Shown here piece after piece: positions 11,606 to 23,076 of a stretch of DNA of 64,000 bases. Within the stretch, counting starts at the first letter, position 1; every line of letters starts with the position of its first letter. The notes beneath the pieces are model-generated. The model searched no databases. It was not told where the DNA came from and was given only the letters and a program-made list of their open reading frames with translations. The stretch is from Diphasiastrum complanatum (Eukaryota; Streptophyta; Lycopodiopsida; Lycopodiales; Lycopodiaceae), in NCBI GenBank assembly GCA_029204225.1, contig CM055096.1:72299349-72363348 (forward strand), read 5' to 3'. The translations under genes and the position numbers were made by a program.

Positions 11606-12004
11606 TTGTACATGCTTCCTAACACATCCTTATGTGATAATCAGAATCATCGTATGAGTTGTAGTTATCATAACCGAACTATCTCACGTCCATTACTATA
11701 CCAGCATAAAATTGAAGCAATTCCTTTGCTTATAGGGCAGCCTACTGTAGGGAGTTTTAAGCCCGATTTTAGCAGAAGAACTGATCATACAAACAACATG
11801 CATGAAATAGTTGATCATTCTTATCAACTATCATATACTGATGCGCTGTCACCACGCATTCTAGAAAACAGAAATCCACGCAATAGGCAAGCGCCAATGT
11901 ATATAACAAAATTTGAATTTGAAGCACTTCAGAAGGCACGTAGAAATGCGTTCTACCACTCCATAAAAACCGCTGGCCAGCGGCCCATCACTTCTCCAAA
12001 ATAA
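11606..12004 (+). CDS. Hypothetical 132-codon ORF
   Basis: A plus-strand ATG-to-stop frame lies between the two copies of the diverged duplication. Its second half looks protein-like rather than random, with IGQPTVGSFKPDFSRR, YTDALSPRILENRN and APMYITKFEFEALQKARR. I recognise no domain, signal peptide or membrane segment. It may be one exon of a larger gene, a decayed transposon ORF, or chance. It overlaps the span between the candidate minus-strand promoter and the copy A exon-like segment, so not both interpretations are likely. Confidence 0.25.
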   Translation: MYMLPNTSLCDNQNHRMSCSYHNRTISRPLLYQHKIEAIPLLIGQPTVGSFKPDFSRRTDHTNNMHEIVDHSYQLSYTDALSPRILENRNPRNRQAPMYITKFEFEALQKARRNAFYHSIKTAGQRPITSPK

Positions 12005-12273
12005 CCTCAAAATTATACTCATCAGCGATTTTCCTATAAAGTATACAATTGTTGTCCAGAAGCAGCATTTCCAAATCGGTGTTAAGTATCATACCTTAGT
12101 TATTGCTCAGGTGTGATGCTGAGGCAGTGCCCAATCACAGTAGCTATCCAATCACTCTAAACCAATCCACAGTTATCATGTATGTGAGCCATTTACAGCA
12201 AGCATCACTCATTCCTTTGTTTATGAGTATTGAACCAATGATTAGTGGACCAAAGACATAGCAGAGATCTTAC

Positions 12274-12436
12274 CTTATTTGTATAGCTTCCCCTCATGAT
12301 TACTCTTCCTTTTACGTTCACGTCTCTTTTCATCCAATCCAAAAGAAGTCGCAGAGAGAAGAAAGATGGACCAAAAGAGAAAGGGAGAGAGAGCAGGAAG
12401 AGTAGAAGTTAGGGTGGTGTAATCCCCTTATTTATA
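12274..12436 (-). promoter_or_regulatory. Candidate promoter, leader and short first exon
   Basis: A TATAAATA box on the minus strand (12429-12436) is followed by a pyrimidine-rich leader and an ATG at 12331-12333. The open segment MKRDVNVKGRVIMRG continues to AAG at 12274, directly followed by GTAAGATC, a consensus splice donor. The arrangement resembles a TATA promoter with a small first exon. It could equally be an LTR promoter. No transcript evidence is available. Confidence 0.35.
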
Positions 12437-12865
12437 GAAGCTAGAGAAACCTTAGATGCAGTGAATGCAAGTGAATGCTCACCGTTTGATTGTATCCCCA
12501 TGTGTGCATTAATCTCAGCCATTCAGGGAATTCAAGTTTTCCACCAAAAAAAAACTTAAAACTTTTTCTTTCTTTGGGGGAACTTAGCTAAGCAATTTAA
12601 GGCAATTTCATGGTATCGGTTTTGAAGGGACAACATAAAAAACCTTTCCAACAAAAACTCGTGGAACAATTATAATAGAATGTGTATAAAACAGTGTCCA
12701 TGAGAGATACACAATTTCATATAGTTCCTCTTGACAAAGCAAGACCAAATCCTTTGAAGCCTTTATTCATAAACCAACAAGGTACAGTAAAGCTGAAAAG
12801 TAAAATACAGTACAGTAAAGCACCATATAGCATAACCACTCTCAAAACGTCCAGTTGATATTTTC

Positions 12866-13808
12866 CACCATCCCACAACACAAAACCGCACGAGTTAGTA
12901 TAGTGGGGAAGACAGGTGTCATAGCTAATAGTTGTTATCCATGTCCAAAAGAAGTTATACTACTCATCAGCATAAATAGGATTCAAAACATATTCCAATC
13001 TTCCCAAACACAAAGACGATTTTATAGCAATAGGCCAAGCTGCTCTGTTATTGTATCAGGACGAGTGCCATGCTGATCAGTTTTTGGGCATTGGTCCGTA
13101 TTAGTTTATTTTGTTTATAGCAAAAGTATGAAAAATTTTCACCGTATATATTGCTTATCGCTAAAAGAAATGGTGTGAACATGTGTGCAGGTGTCAGAGC
13201 AAATCCATGCTATTCTAACTCGGGCAACTGAAGAAACGTCACACACTATTGTCCATACTCCTGAGCATATCCATGCTTTCCAGTCGTATCTCACCATAAT
13301 CTGATATGACAACTGAATGGGTAATAAATGTGCACAAGCCATGGTTGAATAGTGTAGCTACGAGTAAACTTACGTTTATCATAACTCCATATCCAACCCG
13401 TGGTTTTTTAGGACCCATGTATCAAATAGGCTTCATTTTATTGATGAGGTTTTCATGGTTTTTACAAGGTATTAGGGCAGATCCGTGCCATTCTAATCCT
13501 TTTATAAGAACCGTTTATCTTATGAAAATCCATGCCATCCAAGATAATTTGAGGAGAAACCTTGCTTCGGGACAGCGTGGGTGTCATTATACATAGAAAA
13601 TTTACATTAGTTATGAACTGATATAGTCGAACTGAGTAGAAACCAACTAAATTTTGTGTTTAGGATCATTATTAATCGTCTAGAATGGAATACATTTGTG
13701 AAGAGACACCTTACCTTTCGAGCATAGGTGATGCTTGCAAAATCTAAAAACTGTTCGAAAAACTCATACCTGGATGATTGTAGCAGTGGTTTCTTGTGAG
13801 GATGCCAT
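12866..13808. repeat. Diverged duplication, copy B
   Basis: This is the second copy of the sequence at 10658-11400 in the same orientation. It is longer, with extra copies of a small hairpin motif. It ends next to the truncated 3' side of the minus-strand copia element at 13863. Confidence 0.6.
13770..13808 (-). other. Exon-like segment of copy B
   Basis: On the minus strand 39 nt encode MASSQETTATIIQ and end at CAG followed by GTATGA. The length, the SSQE core and the donor are conserved with the copy A segment, while the surrounding sequence has drifted. This looks like selection or recent common origin of a first exon. The gene is unidentified. Confidence 0.35.
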
Positions 13809-13862
13809 GTTTAGTCCCTCGAGTGCTCTTGCCTTCCTTAGACTTAAACCATTCATAACGTT

Positions 13863-14333
13863 ATTGTCAGCCATTGGGTTGCATCATGTAGATTTCCTCT
13901 TCTAAGAAGCCATTCAAGAAAGCATTTGTCACATCCATTTGGTAGAGATCCCACTTGAACAAATTAGCAATGCAAATGATTAATCTAATAGTTACAAGCT
14001 TAGCTACAAGTGCAAATGTTTCTTCATAATCCAATCCTTTTATTTGAAGAAATCCCTTAGCAACAAGCCTAGCCTTGTACTTACTAATAGATCCATCTTG
14101 ATTGTACTTATTCTATAAATCCACTTACATGCAAGTGGTTTCTTCCCTCTTGGAAGATTGACAAGATTCCAAGTATGATTTTCTTCTAATGCATCATACT
14201 CTACTTGCATTGCATCTCTGCAAACTTTAGATCTATATGCTTCTTCAAAAGATGATGGTTCTTCAAGTAATGTAGCTAAGAAAGAGTAAGAGGTAGAAGA
14301 TGTAGAGTCTTCCTTTTGCTTTCCCTTGTCCAC
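13863..14333 (-). pseudogene. Copia reverse transcriptase, N-terminal piece only
   Basis: The frame holds MQVEYDALEENHTWNLVNL, KPLACKWIYRI and, after a frameshift near 14050, the sequence leading to the first RT motif (fused to the DNA at 13860). Motifs with the YVDD box and RNase H are absent. The breakpoint abuts copy B of the diverged duplication. Confidence 0.75.
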
Positions 14334-15805
14334 GTAGGTGAGCCTTGAGGGCTCGGCCTTGCTTCTTGATGATCTTCTCGGCCCCCTTTGACTAGGATCC
14401 TTGTCTCCATCCTCGGGTTTGTCAAGATCCTCCTCGGGTTTGTCAAAATCCTCCTTGGGTTTGTCAAGATCTTCAATCCATTAGACAAGCTCTTAACAAA
14501 TTGTGACTCATCAAAAAGTACATCCTTGCTTACCTTTACTTTCTTGGATATAGGATCATATATCCTATAGCCCTTGCTATTTTCTCCATAGCCAACAAAA
14601 ATCCCTTTGAAGGAGGTAGCATCTTCCTTCCTTCTTGTCTCCAAAGGGATGTGGACATAACAAATGCATCCAAAGATCTTAAAGTCTTTTACATTGGGTT
14701 TCTTACCAAACAAGTCTTGATAAGGTGAGATCCCATCAATAGCACTACTAGGAAGTCTATTACACAAGTAGTTTGCACATGTTATAGCTTCTCCCCAAAA
14801 TGAGATGGGAAGTGATGCATCAAGTCTTAAAAACTTTGCACACTCACATAGACTCCTACTTTTCCTCTCGGCCACCCCATTTTGTTGGGGGGTGTAGGAA
14901 CAAGTGTATTGCAATTTAATGCCATTGATCTCACAAAAGTTTTTCATTTTATTGGAGGTGTACTCTCCTCCATTATCACATCTTAGTGCTTTGATGGAAG
15001 TACTAAGTTGCTTCTCTACTAGAGACTTGAACTTAATGAAAGCTTCATAAACAAGAGTTTTATTTGATAGTAACTCAATCCATGTGAATCTAGTACAATC
15101 ATCTATAAAAGCTACATACATCAAGGCACCTCCATTAGTTGCATGTGAAAAACTATTTACGTCAGAATGTATGAGATCCAAGGGAGAGGGAGATCTCGAT
15201 GAAGATCTCTTGTAAGAAGATTTGTGTGACTTTGCAAGGCCACATGCCTCACACATCTTTCCACACTTCTTGAAAGCTCTTGGTAGGCCGAGAGCTAGTT
15301 CCTTGCTTGCCATTGACTCCATAGATTGAAGATTAGGATGGCCTAATCTCTTATGCCAAAGCTCCACTTGAGATAGCTCCTCGCTAGCCAAGTTCACACT
15401 TTCATTTGCAACATTAGCATCCAACTTGAAAAGTCTACCTTGCTTAATGCCACTAGCTATGCACTTATCATTTTTCAAGATGGAACAAACTCCATTCTTG
15501 AAATGTACATCTAGTCCATTTTCCATTAATTGTCCTACACTAAGCAGGTTTCTTGAAATGGTAGGAACATACAAAACATTATCTAGATCTATCCTTTTAG
15601 ATGTGCCTAAGCAAAGAGGAATAGATACTATGTCATCTATCTTGCATTCTTGATCACTAGCAGTGTATATTGGCTTCTTAGAGTCATTACAAGATAGAAG
15701 AGTAGAAAAAAAATGCTTGTTAAAAGACATGTGGGAACTAGCCCCACTATCTATCCACCATGTGTCTCTTGACTTGAAGTTGGTGCAGATGCAACCATTA
15801 AGCAT
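14276..15805 (-). pseudogene. Copia protease-integrase, long open frame
   Basis: This frame of about 509 codons is the best preserved part of the element. It carries the aspartic protease site WWIDSGASSHMS, then the GAG-pre-integrase block WHKRLGHPNLQSM and CEACGLAKSHKSS, and the integrase core. The catalytic residues lie in DLIHSDV, LRCDNGGEYTSNK and NGVAERKSRSL. After FKIFGCICYVHIPLETR it runs into a linker with a threefold in-frame repeat and then shifts frame. Integrase would insert cDNA into the nuclear genome. Confidence 0.9.
14411..14473 (-). repeat. 21-bp tandem repeat inside copia linker
   Basis: Three 21-bp units start at 14411, 14432 and 14453 on the plus strand (CCTCGGGTTTGTCAAGATC and variants). 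On the coding strand they give three in-frame copies of the heptapeptide ILTNPRR in the integrase-RT linker. Confidence 0.85.
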
Positions 15806-16664
15806 GTGTTAAATCCATCCTCATCTTCTTCCTCTTGAGCAATGTTCCCTTGATCACCATTGGCTTGTTGATTCTTCTTCAAGTAGCATTCTGAGGCAAT
15901 GTGTCCTTTCTTCCCACAAAAGAAACACTTGAGCTTTGCCTTGCCTTTGGAAGTAGATCCTCCATTCTTCATCTCGGCCTCCTTGCCTTGATTCCTCTTG
16001 AATGGATGTTGTTTCTTCTTGCCTTTGGATGTAAAGTTTGCTTTCTCCTCTCCTCCATTAAGTGACATGCCATCCATTCTTGTCTTGAGGTGTAGAAGTC
16101 TACTCTCCTCGGCCACAGGACTTTATGCAACTTTTCAATGGCTGGAAGAGTGTCTTGAATAGCAAATGATTGGACTAAGTTGGTGAACTCATCACCTAGG
16201 CCATTCAAGATGATTTGTACTCAGTCTTGATCTTGGATCTTCTCTCCTATTGCACTCAATTCCTTGTTAAGAGATTTGATCCTAAGGACTTAGTCTTGTC
16301 CACTCTCTCCACTTCCTTTCATGCTTTGGAAAACTTTATTTCTTAGGATGAGGATTCTTGAAGTGTTATTGGATTCATAGATACTCTTTAATGAATCCCA
16401 AGCCTCTTTGGATGAGGCACAAGAAGACACCTCCTTCAAGAGGTCATTGCATACATTCAACTTTATGCAATGTAGAGCTAATCTTGCTCTCTTCTTGTAT
16501 TTGGTTTGTTCTTGGGGAGCTTGAGGCTCTTCCTCAACTCCTAGAACTATGTCAAAGAGGTCATGGATCACTAGGAATGATTACATCCTCGCCTTCCAAA
16601 TGGAATAATTTGTGGAAGTGAGTCTCTCACTTGATTCCAACAAATATCCACCCATGGATGACAT
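15751..16664 (-). pseudogene. Copia gag with CCHC zinc knuckle
   Basis: The frame opens MSSMGGYLLESSERLTS and NYSIWKARM, the standard plant copia gag start, then VLGVEEEPQAPQEQTKYK and WDSLKSIYESNNTSR. Near its end is an intact zinc knuckle, CFFCGKKGHIASEC, which binds element RNA. Three in-frame stops and a frameshift near 16130 disable it. Another frameshift separates it from pol around 15790. Confidence 0.85.
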
Positions 16665-16795
16665 TGTAGAATGAATGCTCTTCTAAAAATCACAAAGATA
16701 TCTGAATTTTAAAAGATCTATGAAAGGCATAAAGCTCACAAGATTCAAACTAGCACACAAGCTTGAATGATACACAAAGATCTTGACAAAAATTC

Positions 16796-17890
16796 CTAGC
16801 TTTCACTAGGCGGACTTGTCACATAGGCCCTGATGGCCGCAGGGTCTCTTTCAAAGAGCTGTTGACACCATTCTAGTTGTGGTTGGAGGGCGAGTAGTGC
16901 TTGCAGCTTGTTGCCTTTTATTGTTTGCGCCAAAAATGAGATCTGCCAGCCGCCCCTTGATGACTCGTGGGGATACTTATCTAGAAATTTGTTTATTTTC
17001 TCCTCCACGGACTTTGGTCGTCGGAAGGCCCAACTAGTAGATATGGTGCGCGAGCCTCTTGATGAGGAGGCTTGTCCTTCCTCTTGGCTTTGGCGTGGAC
17101 CTATGTCTTGGACTTGCTCCCGTGTAACAGCTGGTCCTTGGTCTTGGCCTTTGGACCTTTGATCATGACTTATCCCCCCTGTTGCTTGCTGGCCTTGATC
17201 CTGGCTGGTGCTTGCCTATGCAGCATGAAAAACAGGTGGCGGTGGATTCACCATTGGGGTGGGTTGGGTCTTTTTCTTCATGTACTGCTGGCAAGCCTTG
17301 AGTGCTTGTTTGGCCTGGGCAAGCTCATGAGTTGCGCTTGCCCGGTACTTGTCAAACTCCGCCTGGTAGTTGTTCAATGTTTGGCTATATACCTGCACCT
17401 GACGCCAGAAGAGATTCATCTCTGCTTGAGAGAGCGGCCTTGAGTCTGGTGCGGGTTGAGCTAGCCAGACGAGTTTTTCGCTTTGTAAAGCTTTCACTTC
17501 CGCCCCCAGGCGTGTATTCTCTACTTCATAAATTTGTAGTTGCGTCTGGAGGGGAGCAAGTCGTTGGGACACTTCGGACTGAAGCTCCCACACCTTCGTG
17601 GAGGCATCTGTCAACGCTTTGGAGAGGCTTTGAATATATTGGTTGAGGCCATCCTCCTTTTGCTGTAGCTTGGCGATCTCCCAGTGCCCGTCTTATTCAT
17701 GCTGTCAAGCTATCAGAAGCTCTTGTTGCAGCTTCGTGAGTTCCGCTCGTAGTTGGGTATTGCTTGTCGCCAAGTGGAGTACCCGGCTGTCCAAAGTGGC
17801 CCTGGCTGCTACCGCGTCTTGGATGTATGTCCCCAAGGTTTGGTACGTCGTCGTTAAATCTGTTGGAACAGCCGGTACGCTGGCACTAAG
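16796..17890 (-). pseudogene. Unrecognised large ORF, C-terminal part
   Basis: This is the continuation of the ORF at 23666-25159, cut off by the copia element at 17891-23665. One frame covers all 364 codons to a TAG at 16796-16798. Internal stops at 17705, 17693 and 17231 would be CGA, CAA and CAG before a C-to-T change. The product starts with a heptad-rich coiled coil (LRAELTKLQQELL, then YEVENTRLGAEVKALQ). It continues with a Lys/Gln-rich helix, a Pro-rich hinge (NPPPPVF) and a Gln/Ser-rich linker. It ends in a compact helical tail (INKFLDKYPHESSRGGWQI, LEWCQQLFERDPAAI). No known family comes to mind. An env-like or gag-like accessory ORF of a retroelement, or a plant gene of unknown role, are both possible. 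Confidence 0.5.
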
Positions 17891-18502
17891 TGTCAAAATA
17901 CTAAAAAAATCTATTTAATGTTGTGAGTATGGGTCCTAAAAATGCCAAAGATGAATTGAGCTCTTTTGGCTTAGTAAAGACCCATCTTAGAATAAAATAT
18001 TCATGATAGGTAGAAGTAGAAACTCGAGCTACCATAGGAATCACCATTTGTACTTTACATGCCACATTTAATGCATGAAAAGACTAGGTGGCACAATTAG
18101 ACATAGTGAGGTGGCTTGAATAAGTCTAGATATCTTGAGAGGTGGATCCACAACTCCAATTCAACTCAAAGTAAGAGGAGAGTCCATGGATCTATATATA
18201 TGTGATGTACTCTCATTGACAATATGATAAAATTTGTGTGTAATGCAAATTTGGAGACAAGCTCTTTGTGTCCTCTCTCTCTCCACAAGTTTTGTACTTC
18301 CTATTCTCTCTCTCTAGTCGAGTAGAGGCATTTATGATAAGGTCTTATGTTTTGTTGATAGATCTTGCTTGTAACACAATAATATTGCCTGTATGATCAG
18401 CTTTCCTATTGACAACCAATGCTAATATGATCTTTATGGTGTTATTGGGCTTAGGAGATCAAAAATACATGTGTAGGGCGTCCCACACGTGTGAATTCAA
18501 CA
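17891..18502 (+). repeat. 5' LTR of the copia element
   Basis: The 612-bp LTR begins TGTCAAAATA and ends TTCAACA. A TATATATA box lies at about 18193-18200. The palindrome CACACGTGTG lies at 18484-18493, close to the end. It carries about 20 bp (AACACAATAATATTGCCTGT) that the 3' LTR lacks. Confidence 0.93.
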
Positions 18503-18515
18503 TGGTATCAGAGCC
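18503..18515 (+). other. Primer-binding site, initiator tRNA-Met
   Basis: TGGTATCAGAGCC directly follows the LTR end and matches the complement of the plant initiator tRNA-Met 3' end, the usual copia primer. Confidence 0.95.
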
Positions 18516-19037
18516 AACCTAAGTTGTACAAGCAAATCTAATCAAAAAGTTTGCAGATCTGATCAGATTTTAAGCTAGGAATTGTCTAGATTCTACTTTC
18601 TAGCTAGTTTGCAGTTTTCTGGTGATTTAGAGCTTCAAACCACATTGAATGGGCCAGATCAGGTACTGTACGGAATTTCAGGTGCTGGCATGTGTGAAAT
18701 CCACCCATTTTCAGATTGGTGGTTCTCTCTCACCTTAGATCCAAATTTCTTGCAAATTAGCCCACTAGAAAGTTAGAAATGTGTAGAACTAATGCAATTT
18801 GAATCATGACAGTTGGATAAGCCAATCAGAAGTTATAAGCTTTTGAAGAGTCGTAGGTAGGGTGCCTAGACCTGTGACAAATCATGTGTACATGTCATTT
18901 ATTGCCTGAATGATCACAAAAATCATCCAGAAGCTGCACAATCTCATCTATATGTGATTTAGACAACATTTATAGGTTCTAGGTAAATTGTTTCATACAA
19001 ATAGATTGTATTTGAGTCAATTTGACATTTTTGGAAT

Positions 19038-19055
19038 ATTTCACACGTGTGAAAT
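19038..19055. promoter_or_regulatory. Perfect 18-bp palindrome in the copia leader
   Basis: ATTTCACACGTGTGAAAT is self-complementary and has ACGTG, the core of plant bZIP/bHLH sites, at its centre. The same CACACGTGTG core lies at the end of the 5' LTR, and a mutated copy (CACACATGTG) lies in the 3' LTR at 23647-23656. Confidence 0.6.
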
Positions 19056-19155
19056 TTAGAGAACCGTAACTTTTGCCATACTTCATCTTTTTTGATGATT
19101 CAAGTCTTTTTTTTTTATATCTTTCATCCATCTTTTTTTATTTCCATCATTCTTT

Positions 19156-20050
19156 ATGACTTCAATGAGTGTCTTTCTATTAGAAGCAAGTGAAAGATTG
19201 TCAACCTCCAATTACTCAATTTGGAAGGTTAGAATGGAATTTGTCTTAATACTACAAGATGTGATGGATATTGTACTTGGAATTGAAGAAGAACCACAAA
19301 TTTCTCAAGAAATTCCAAAGTACAAAAAGAGAGTCAGGATGGCTCTGCATTATATTAAGATGAATGTCTCAAATGACATCTTAAGAGAAATTGGTGCTTG
19401 TACTAATGCCAAAGATGCTTGGGATACTCTCAACTCTATCTATGAGGCAAAGAATACTTCTAGACTTCTAACACTAAGAAACCAAATTTTTCAAAGTGTA
19501 CAGAGAAGTGATGAATGTGCTTCAGCTTATGTAATGAGAGTTAAAGACCTCCATAGAGAATTGTCATGCATAGGAGACTCCATCAACCAAATGAACTTGT
19601 TCAAGTCATACTTAATGGGTTAAAGGAGGAATATGACAACCTTGTTCAGAGTTATGCCATTAAGGAGGAGCTACCAAGTTTGGAAGCACTCCAAAGTGTG
19701 CTCATTTATGAATAATCAAGACAAGAGTATAAACCCTTGAAAATGGAGAGACTGTCTCTCAACATTGATGGTAAAGCTCTCTTTACCAAAGACAAGCACA
19801 AGACAAGAAGTAAGAATCAACACCAATCCTCTTCAAGCAAGAACAATCTTATTTTCAAGGAGAAAGGAGAAGAGGATGAGTCCTCTCAAGCTTCCACATC
19901 CAAGAAGAAGAAGTAAAACATCAAGTGTTTCTTTTGTGGCAAGAAGGGGCATTATGCCACTTGCTTAAAGAAGAAGAGTCAATTCAAGCAAGCCAACATT
20001 TCTAATGAAGAGAATGAAGATGCTCATGCAAGTAATGGAGAGGGATTTCT
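19156..20050 (+). pseudogene. Copia gag
   Basis: The ATG opens MTSMSVFLLEASERLS and NYSIWKVRMEFV, then VLGIEEEPQ, WDTLNSIYEAKNTSR and a dimerisation-like region up to a stop at 19621. The frame continues after a shift with YDNLVQSYAIKEELPSLE. The zinc knuckle reads CFFCGKKGHYATC, one residue shorter between His and the last Cys than the standard CX2CX4HX4C. Stops and shifts disable the protein. Confidence 0.85.
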
Positions 20051-20051
20051 T

Positions 20052-23000
20052 ATGGTCTCGAGTTTTTCTTCATCACCTTTCAAGAAGGATGGTTCGTGGT
20101 ATATTGACAGTGGAGCTTCCTCACATATGTGTAGCTCCAAGTATTCCTTTTCATCCATGTCACCTTATGAAGGAGCCAAGAAGTCCATCTACATAGGAAA
20201 TGATCATGAGTGTGCTATTGAAGACATAGGGACCATTCCCTTAAAAACTTTCTTCATCAAAAGTTCTTTCTCTGTCTAATGTATTTTTTGTTCCCAAGTT
20301 AACAAAAAATCTTATTAGTGTTGGGCAATTGTTTCAATGTTGATACATGTTCAATCAAGAAGCATGATGAGATCCTTGCATTTGGGTCTAGATATGGTGG
20401 AATCTACAAGCTCGATCCCAAAGAGTATCCTAACTCTTGTGATAGTGCTTTTGCTACTCATATGTCTTTGGAGGAACTATGGCATAGACGGTTGGGACAT
20501 CCTAACTATTATTCTATGGTGTCCATGGTCAAGAAAGCCAAAGCTATTGGCTTGCCTAATCTTATCTCCAAGAATTTCAAGCCATGTGAGACTTGTGCCA
20601 TATCTAAGTCTCATAAGAAGCCTTTTTCAAAGTCATCTCAAGACTACACATCCATTGGAGCTCATACACTCGGATGTGCACTTCTCATCTTCAAAGAGCA
20701 AGGGTGGTGCTACTTGTTGTGTAACTTTCATTGATGATTTCACTAGATTTACTTGGGTATATCTTCTAGCTTCAAAGTCTATGGTGTTTGACTATTTCCT
20801 AAAGTCCAAAGCTCTAGTTGAAAGGCAATTTTCTTACAAAATCAAGATTCTTAGAAGTGATGGAGGTGGTGAGTACACTTCCAATAAACTTCATGATTAT
20901 TGTGAGCTTGAAGTCATTAAAAGGGAATTTTCTTGTGCAAATACACCATCTCAACATGGGGTGGCTGAAAGAAAGAATAGCACACTGTGTTAATGTGCCA
21001 AAACCATTAGAATTGAGACATCCTTGCCAAAAGACTTTTGGGGTGAGGCTATCAACTGTTCAAACTATCTTTGCAATAGACTCCCTCATGTTGCACTTGG
21101 AGGAAAGTCACCATATGAAGCACTCTATTTGAAGAAATCTAACGTTGAACACCGTAGAGTATTTGGATGCATATGCTTTGTCCATATTCCCTTGGAAACG
21201 AGAAAGAAGGATGATCCTTGTGCAAGCAAAGGAGTAATGGTTGGATATTCATCCAACAAGAAAGCCTATCGAATCTACATGCTCTCTACCTCTAAAGTAA
21301 TTGATAGTAGAGATGTAGTTTTTCATGAAGAAGAAAAGTCCAATCTTGGAGGGGCCGAGATCAAGCAACCTCAAAATCCATCACCTATTGTTATTGAAGA
21401 CAATCAACATATGGAGGAGTCGAGATTTGAAGATGGAAGTCCTCGGATTTGCACTCCTAGAAGATCCATGAGGGAGAGATCCGAGCCCAAGAGGCTCACT
21501 TATGATGACAAAGGAAAACAAGTGGATCTTGATTCCACTTATGCTTATTTTGTTTCTCATGAGGAGCCCAAAGATGTTCAAGAAGCCCTCAATACCAAGG
21601 AGTGGTATGAGGCCATGAAGATTGAATATGATGCCTTGATCACCAACCACACATGGGAGCTAGTGGATCCACCACCTTACATGCATATCATTGGATGCAA
21701 GGGGGTGTTCAAGATCAAGTACAATCATGATGGCTCCATCAATAAGTACAAGGCAAGATTATGTGCTAAAGGCTTTGCACGAATATATGGCCTTGAATAT
21801 GAAGAAACCTTTGCTCCTGTAGCAAAGATGGTGACAATAAGAATCATAATCTCTCTTGTCTTATTTTTTAAGTGGAAACTGTTTCAACTTGATGTATCCA
21901 ACGCTTTTTTGAATGGCTATCTTGAGGAGGAGATATACATGGAACAACCTCAAGGATTTTTCAAGGATAAATCTAAGGTGTGTTTGCTATTTAGAAGTCT
22001 TTATGGCTTAAAGCAAGCACCTAGATCATGGTATTCAAGACTCAACAACTTTCTACTTTCATTTGCATTTGTGCTTAGTGACTGATCCTTCTATGTACTT
22101 AAAGTTTGATGGTAGTAATATTGTCATTCTTCTAATCTATGTAGATGACATTATTCTTAGTGGAAGTTGTTTGATGCTAGTTCAAGAAACCAAAGATGCA
22201 TTAGGAAAAGAATTTAAAATGCAAGATCTAGGGGCCTTGAGATTGATTTTCATGAAGAGTATGCTTTTATTTGTCAATCTAGATATGTCTTTTCTATGTT
22301 GAGAAAATTCAATATGCAAAATTGTAAAGGCATAGATACTCCCATGGAGCAACATGTGAAAGATCCTATTAAAGGTGATGAAAGATCCTTCGAGGACACT
22401 TTATAGGAGTCTTATAGGCTCTTTAATTTGGCTTACTATCACTAGACCCGATTTGAGCTATTGTGTGCACAAATTGAGTCAATATATGCAAGATCCCAAG
22501 ATCCAACATTGGAAGATGGCCAAGAGAGTTCTAAGATATATATCTTCTACTCAAGATTATGGTTTATTGTACAATAATGAAGATCTAACCATTGTTGGCT
22601 ATTCAGATTCCGATTTTGCAAGTGATAAAATGGATCGAAAGTCCATTAATGCATATACTATCTTTCTTGGAGGCAATCTTGTGTCTTGGCTTTCAAAGAA
22701 GCAAGATACCATATCTCTATCATCTTGTGAGGCTGAGTACAAAGAACTCACTACAACAACTAAAGAGGTGCTTTGGATCAAGAGGTTAATCATGGAGCTA
22801 AAGTGCATCAAAGAGGATGATCTTCCCTTGATCAAATGTGACAATATATCAACACAAGTTCTTGCAAACAATCCTATTTTTCATGCAAGAAGCAAGCATA
22901 TAGAAGTGGCACACCATTTTGTAAGGGAAAAGCTCATTGGAGGTGAAATCAACCTAGAACATGTCGACACATCTTCGTGTATTGCTGATCTTCTCACAAA

Positions 23001-23061
23001 GCCACTTTGCAGAAGTGCCTTCTTTGGTCTTATCTCAAGATCAATGCTTGATCCACATTAG
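20052..23061 (+). pseudogene. Copia pol: protease, integrase, RT, RNase H
   Basis: Protease site WYIDSGASSHMCS at the start; integrase zinc region WHRRLGHPNYYSM and CETCAISKSHKK; core residues in ELIHSDV, LRSDGGGEYTSNK and NGV-type block HGVAERKNSTL. RT follows from WELVDPPPYMH through LFQLDVSNAFLNGYLEEE, YGLKQAPRSWYSRL and the intact active site LIYVDDIILSG. RNase H has SLIGSLIWLTITRPDLSY, GYSDSDFASDKMDRKS and SSCEAEYKELTT, and it ends ADLLTKPL. At least four frameshifts or stops (20277, 20732, 20991, 22083 areas) split it. The region 22085-22375 is scrambled. Confidence 0.92.
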
Positions 23062-23076
23062 ATACATTTTTAGGAG

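Larger units (their letters stand above)
10991..13540. repeat. Six dispersed copies of a small hairpin motif
   Basis: A motif of the form GGGCAAATCCATGCCAT occurs at about 10991-11008, 11063-11080, 13197-13216, 13261-13282, 13474-13497 and 13522-13540. Four-base arms (GGCA/TGCC) flank a six-base loop. In two copies the arms change together to AGCA/TGCT. Two copies lie in duplication copy A and four in copy B. Confidence 0.55.
13863..16664 (-). mobile_element. Ty1/copia retrotransposon, truncated at both ends
   Basis: Gag, protease, integrase and the start of RT follow each other on the minus strand. The element stops inside RT motif A at about 13863, and no LTR or primer-binding site lies upstream of the gag ATG at 16664. 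Only about 130 nt of leader-like DNA separate it from the stop codon of the unknown ORF at 16796. The lineage is the same as the plus-strand element at 17891-23665, judged by gag (IVLGVEEEPQ against IVLGIEEEPQ). Confidence 0.9.

Noticed and set aside
10658-13808. Nitrilase gene (GKIG-like translation and ATIIQ end of the exon-like segment)
   Set aside because: Only scattered short resemblances. The catalytic Cys block and the conserved exon 2 start were not found, so the family was not assigned.
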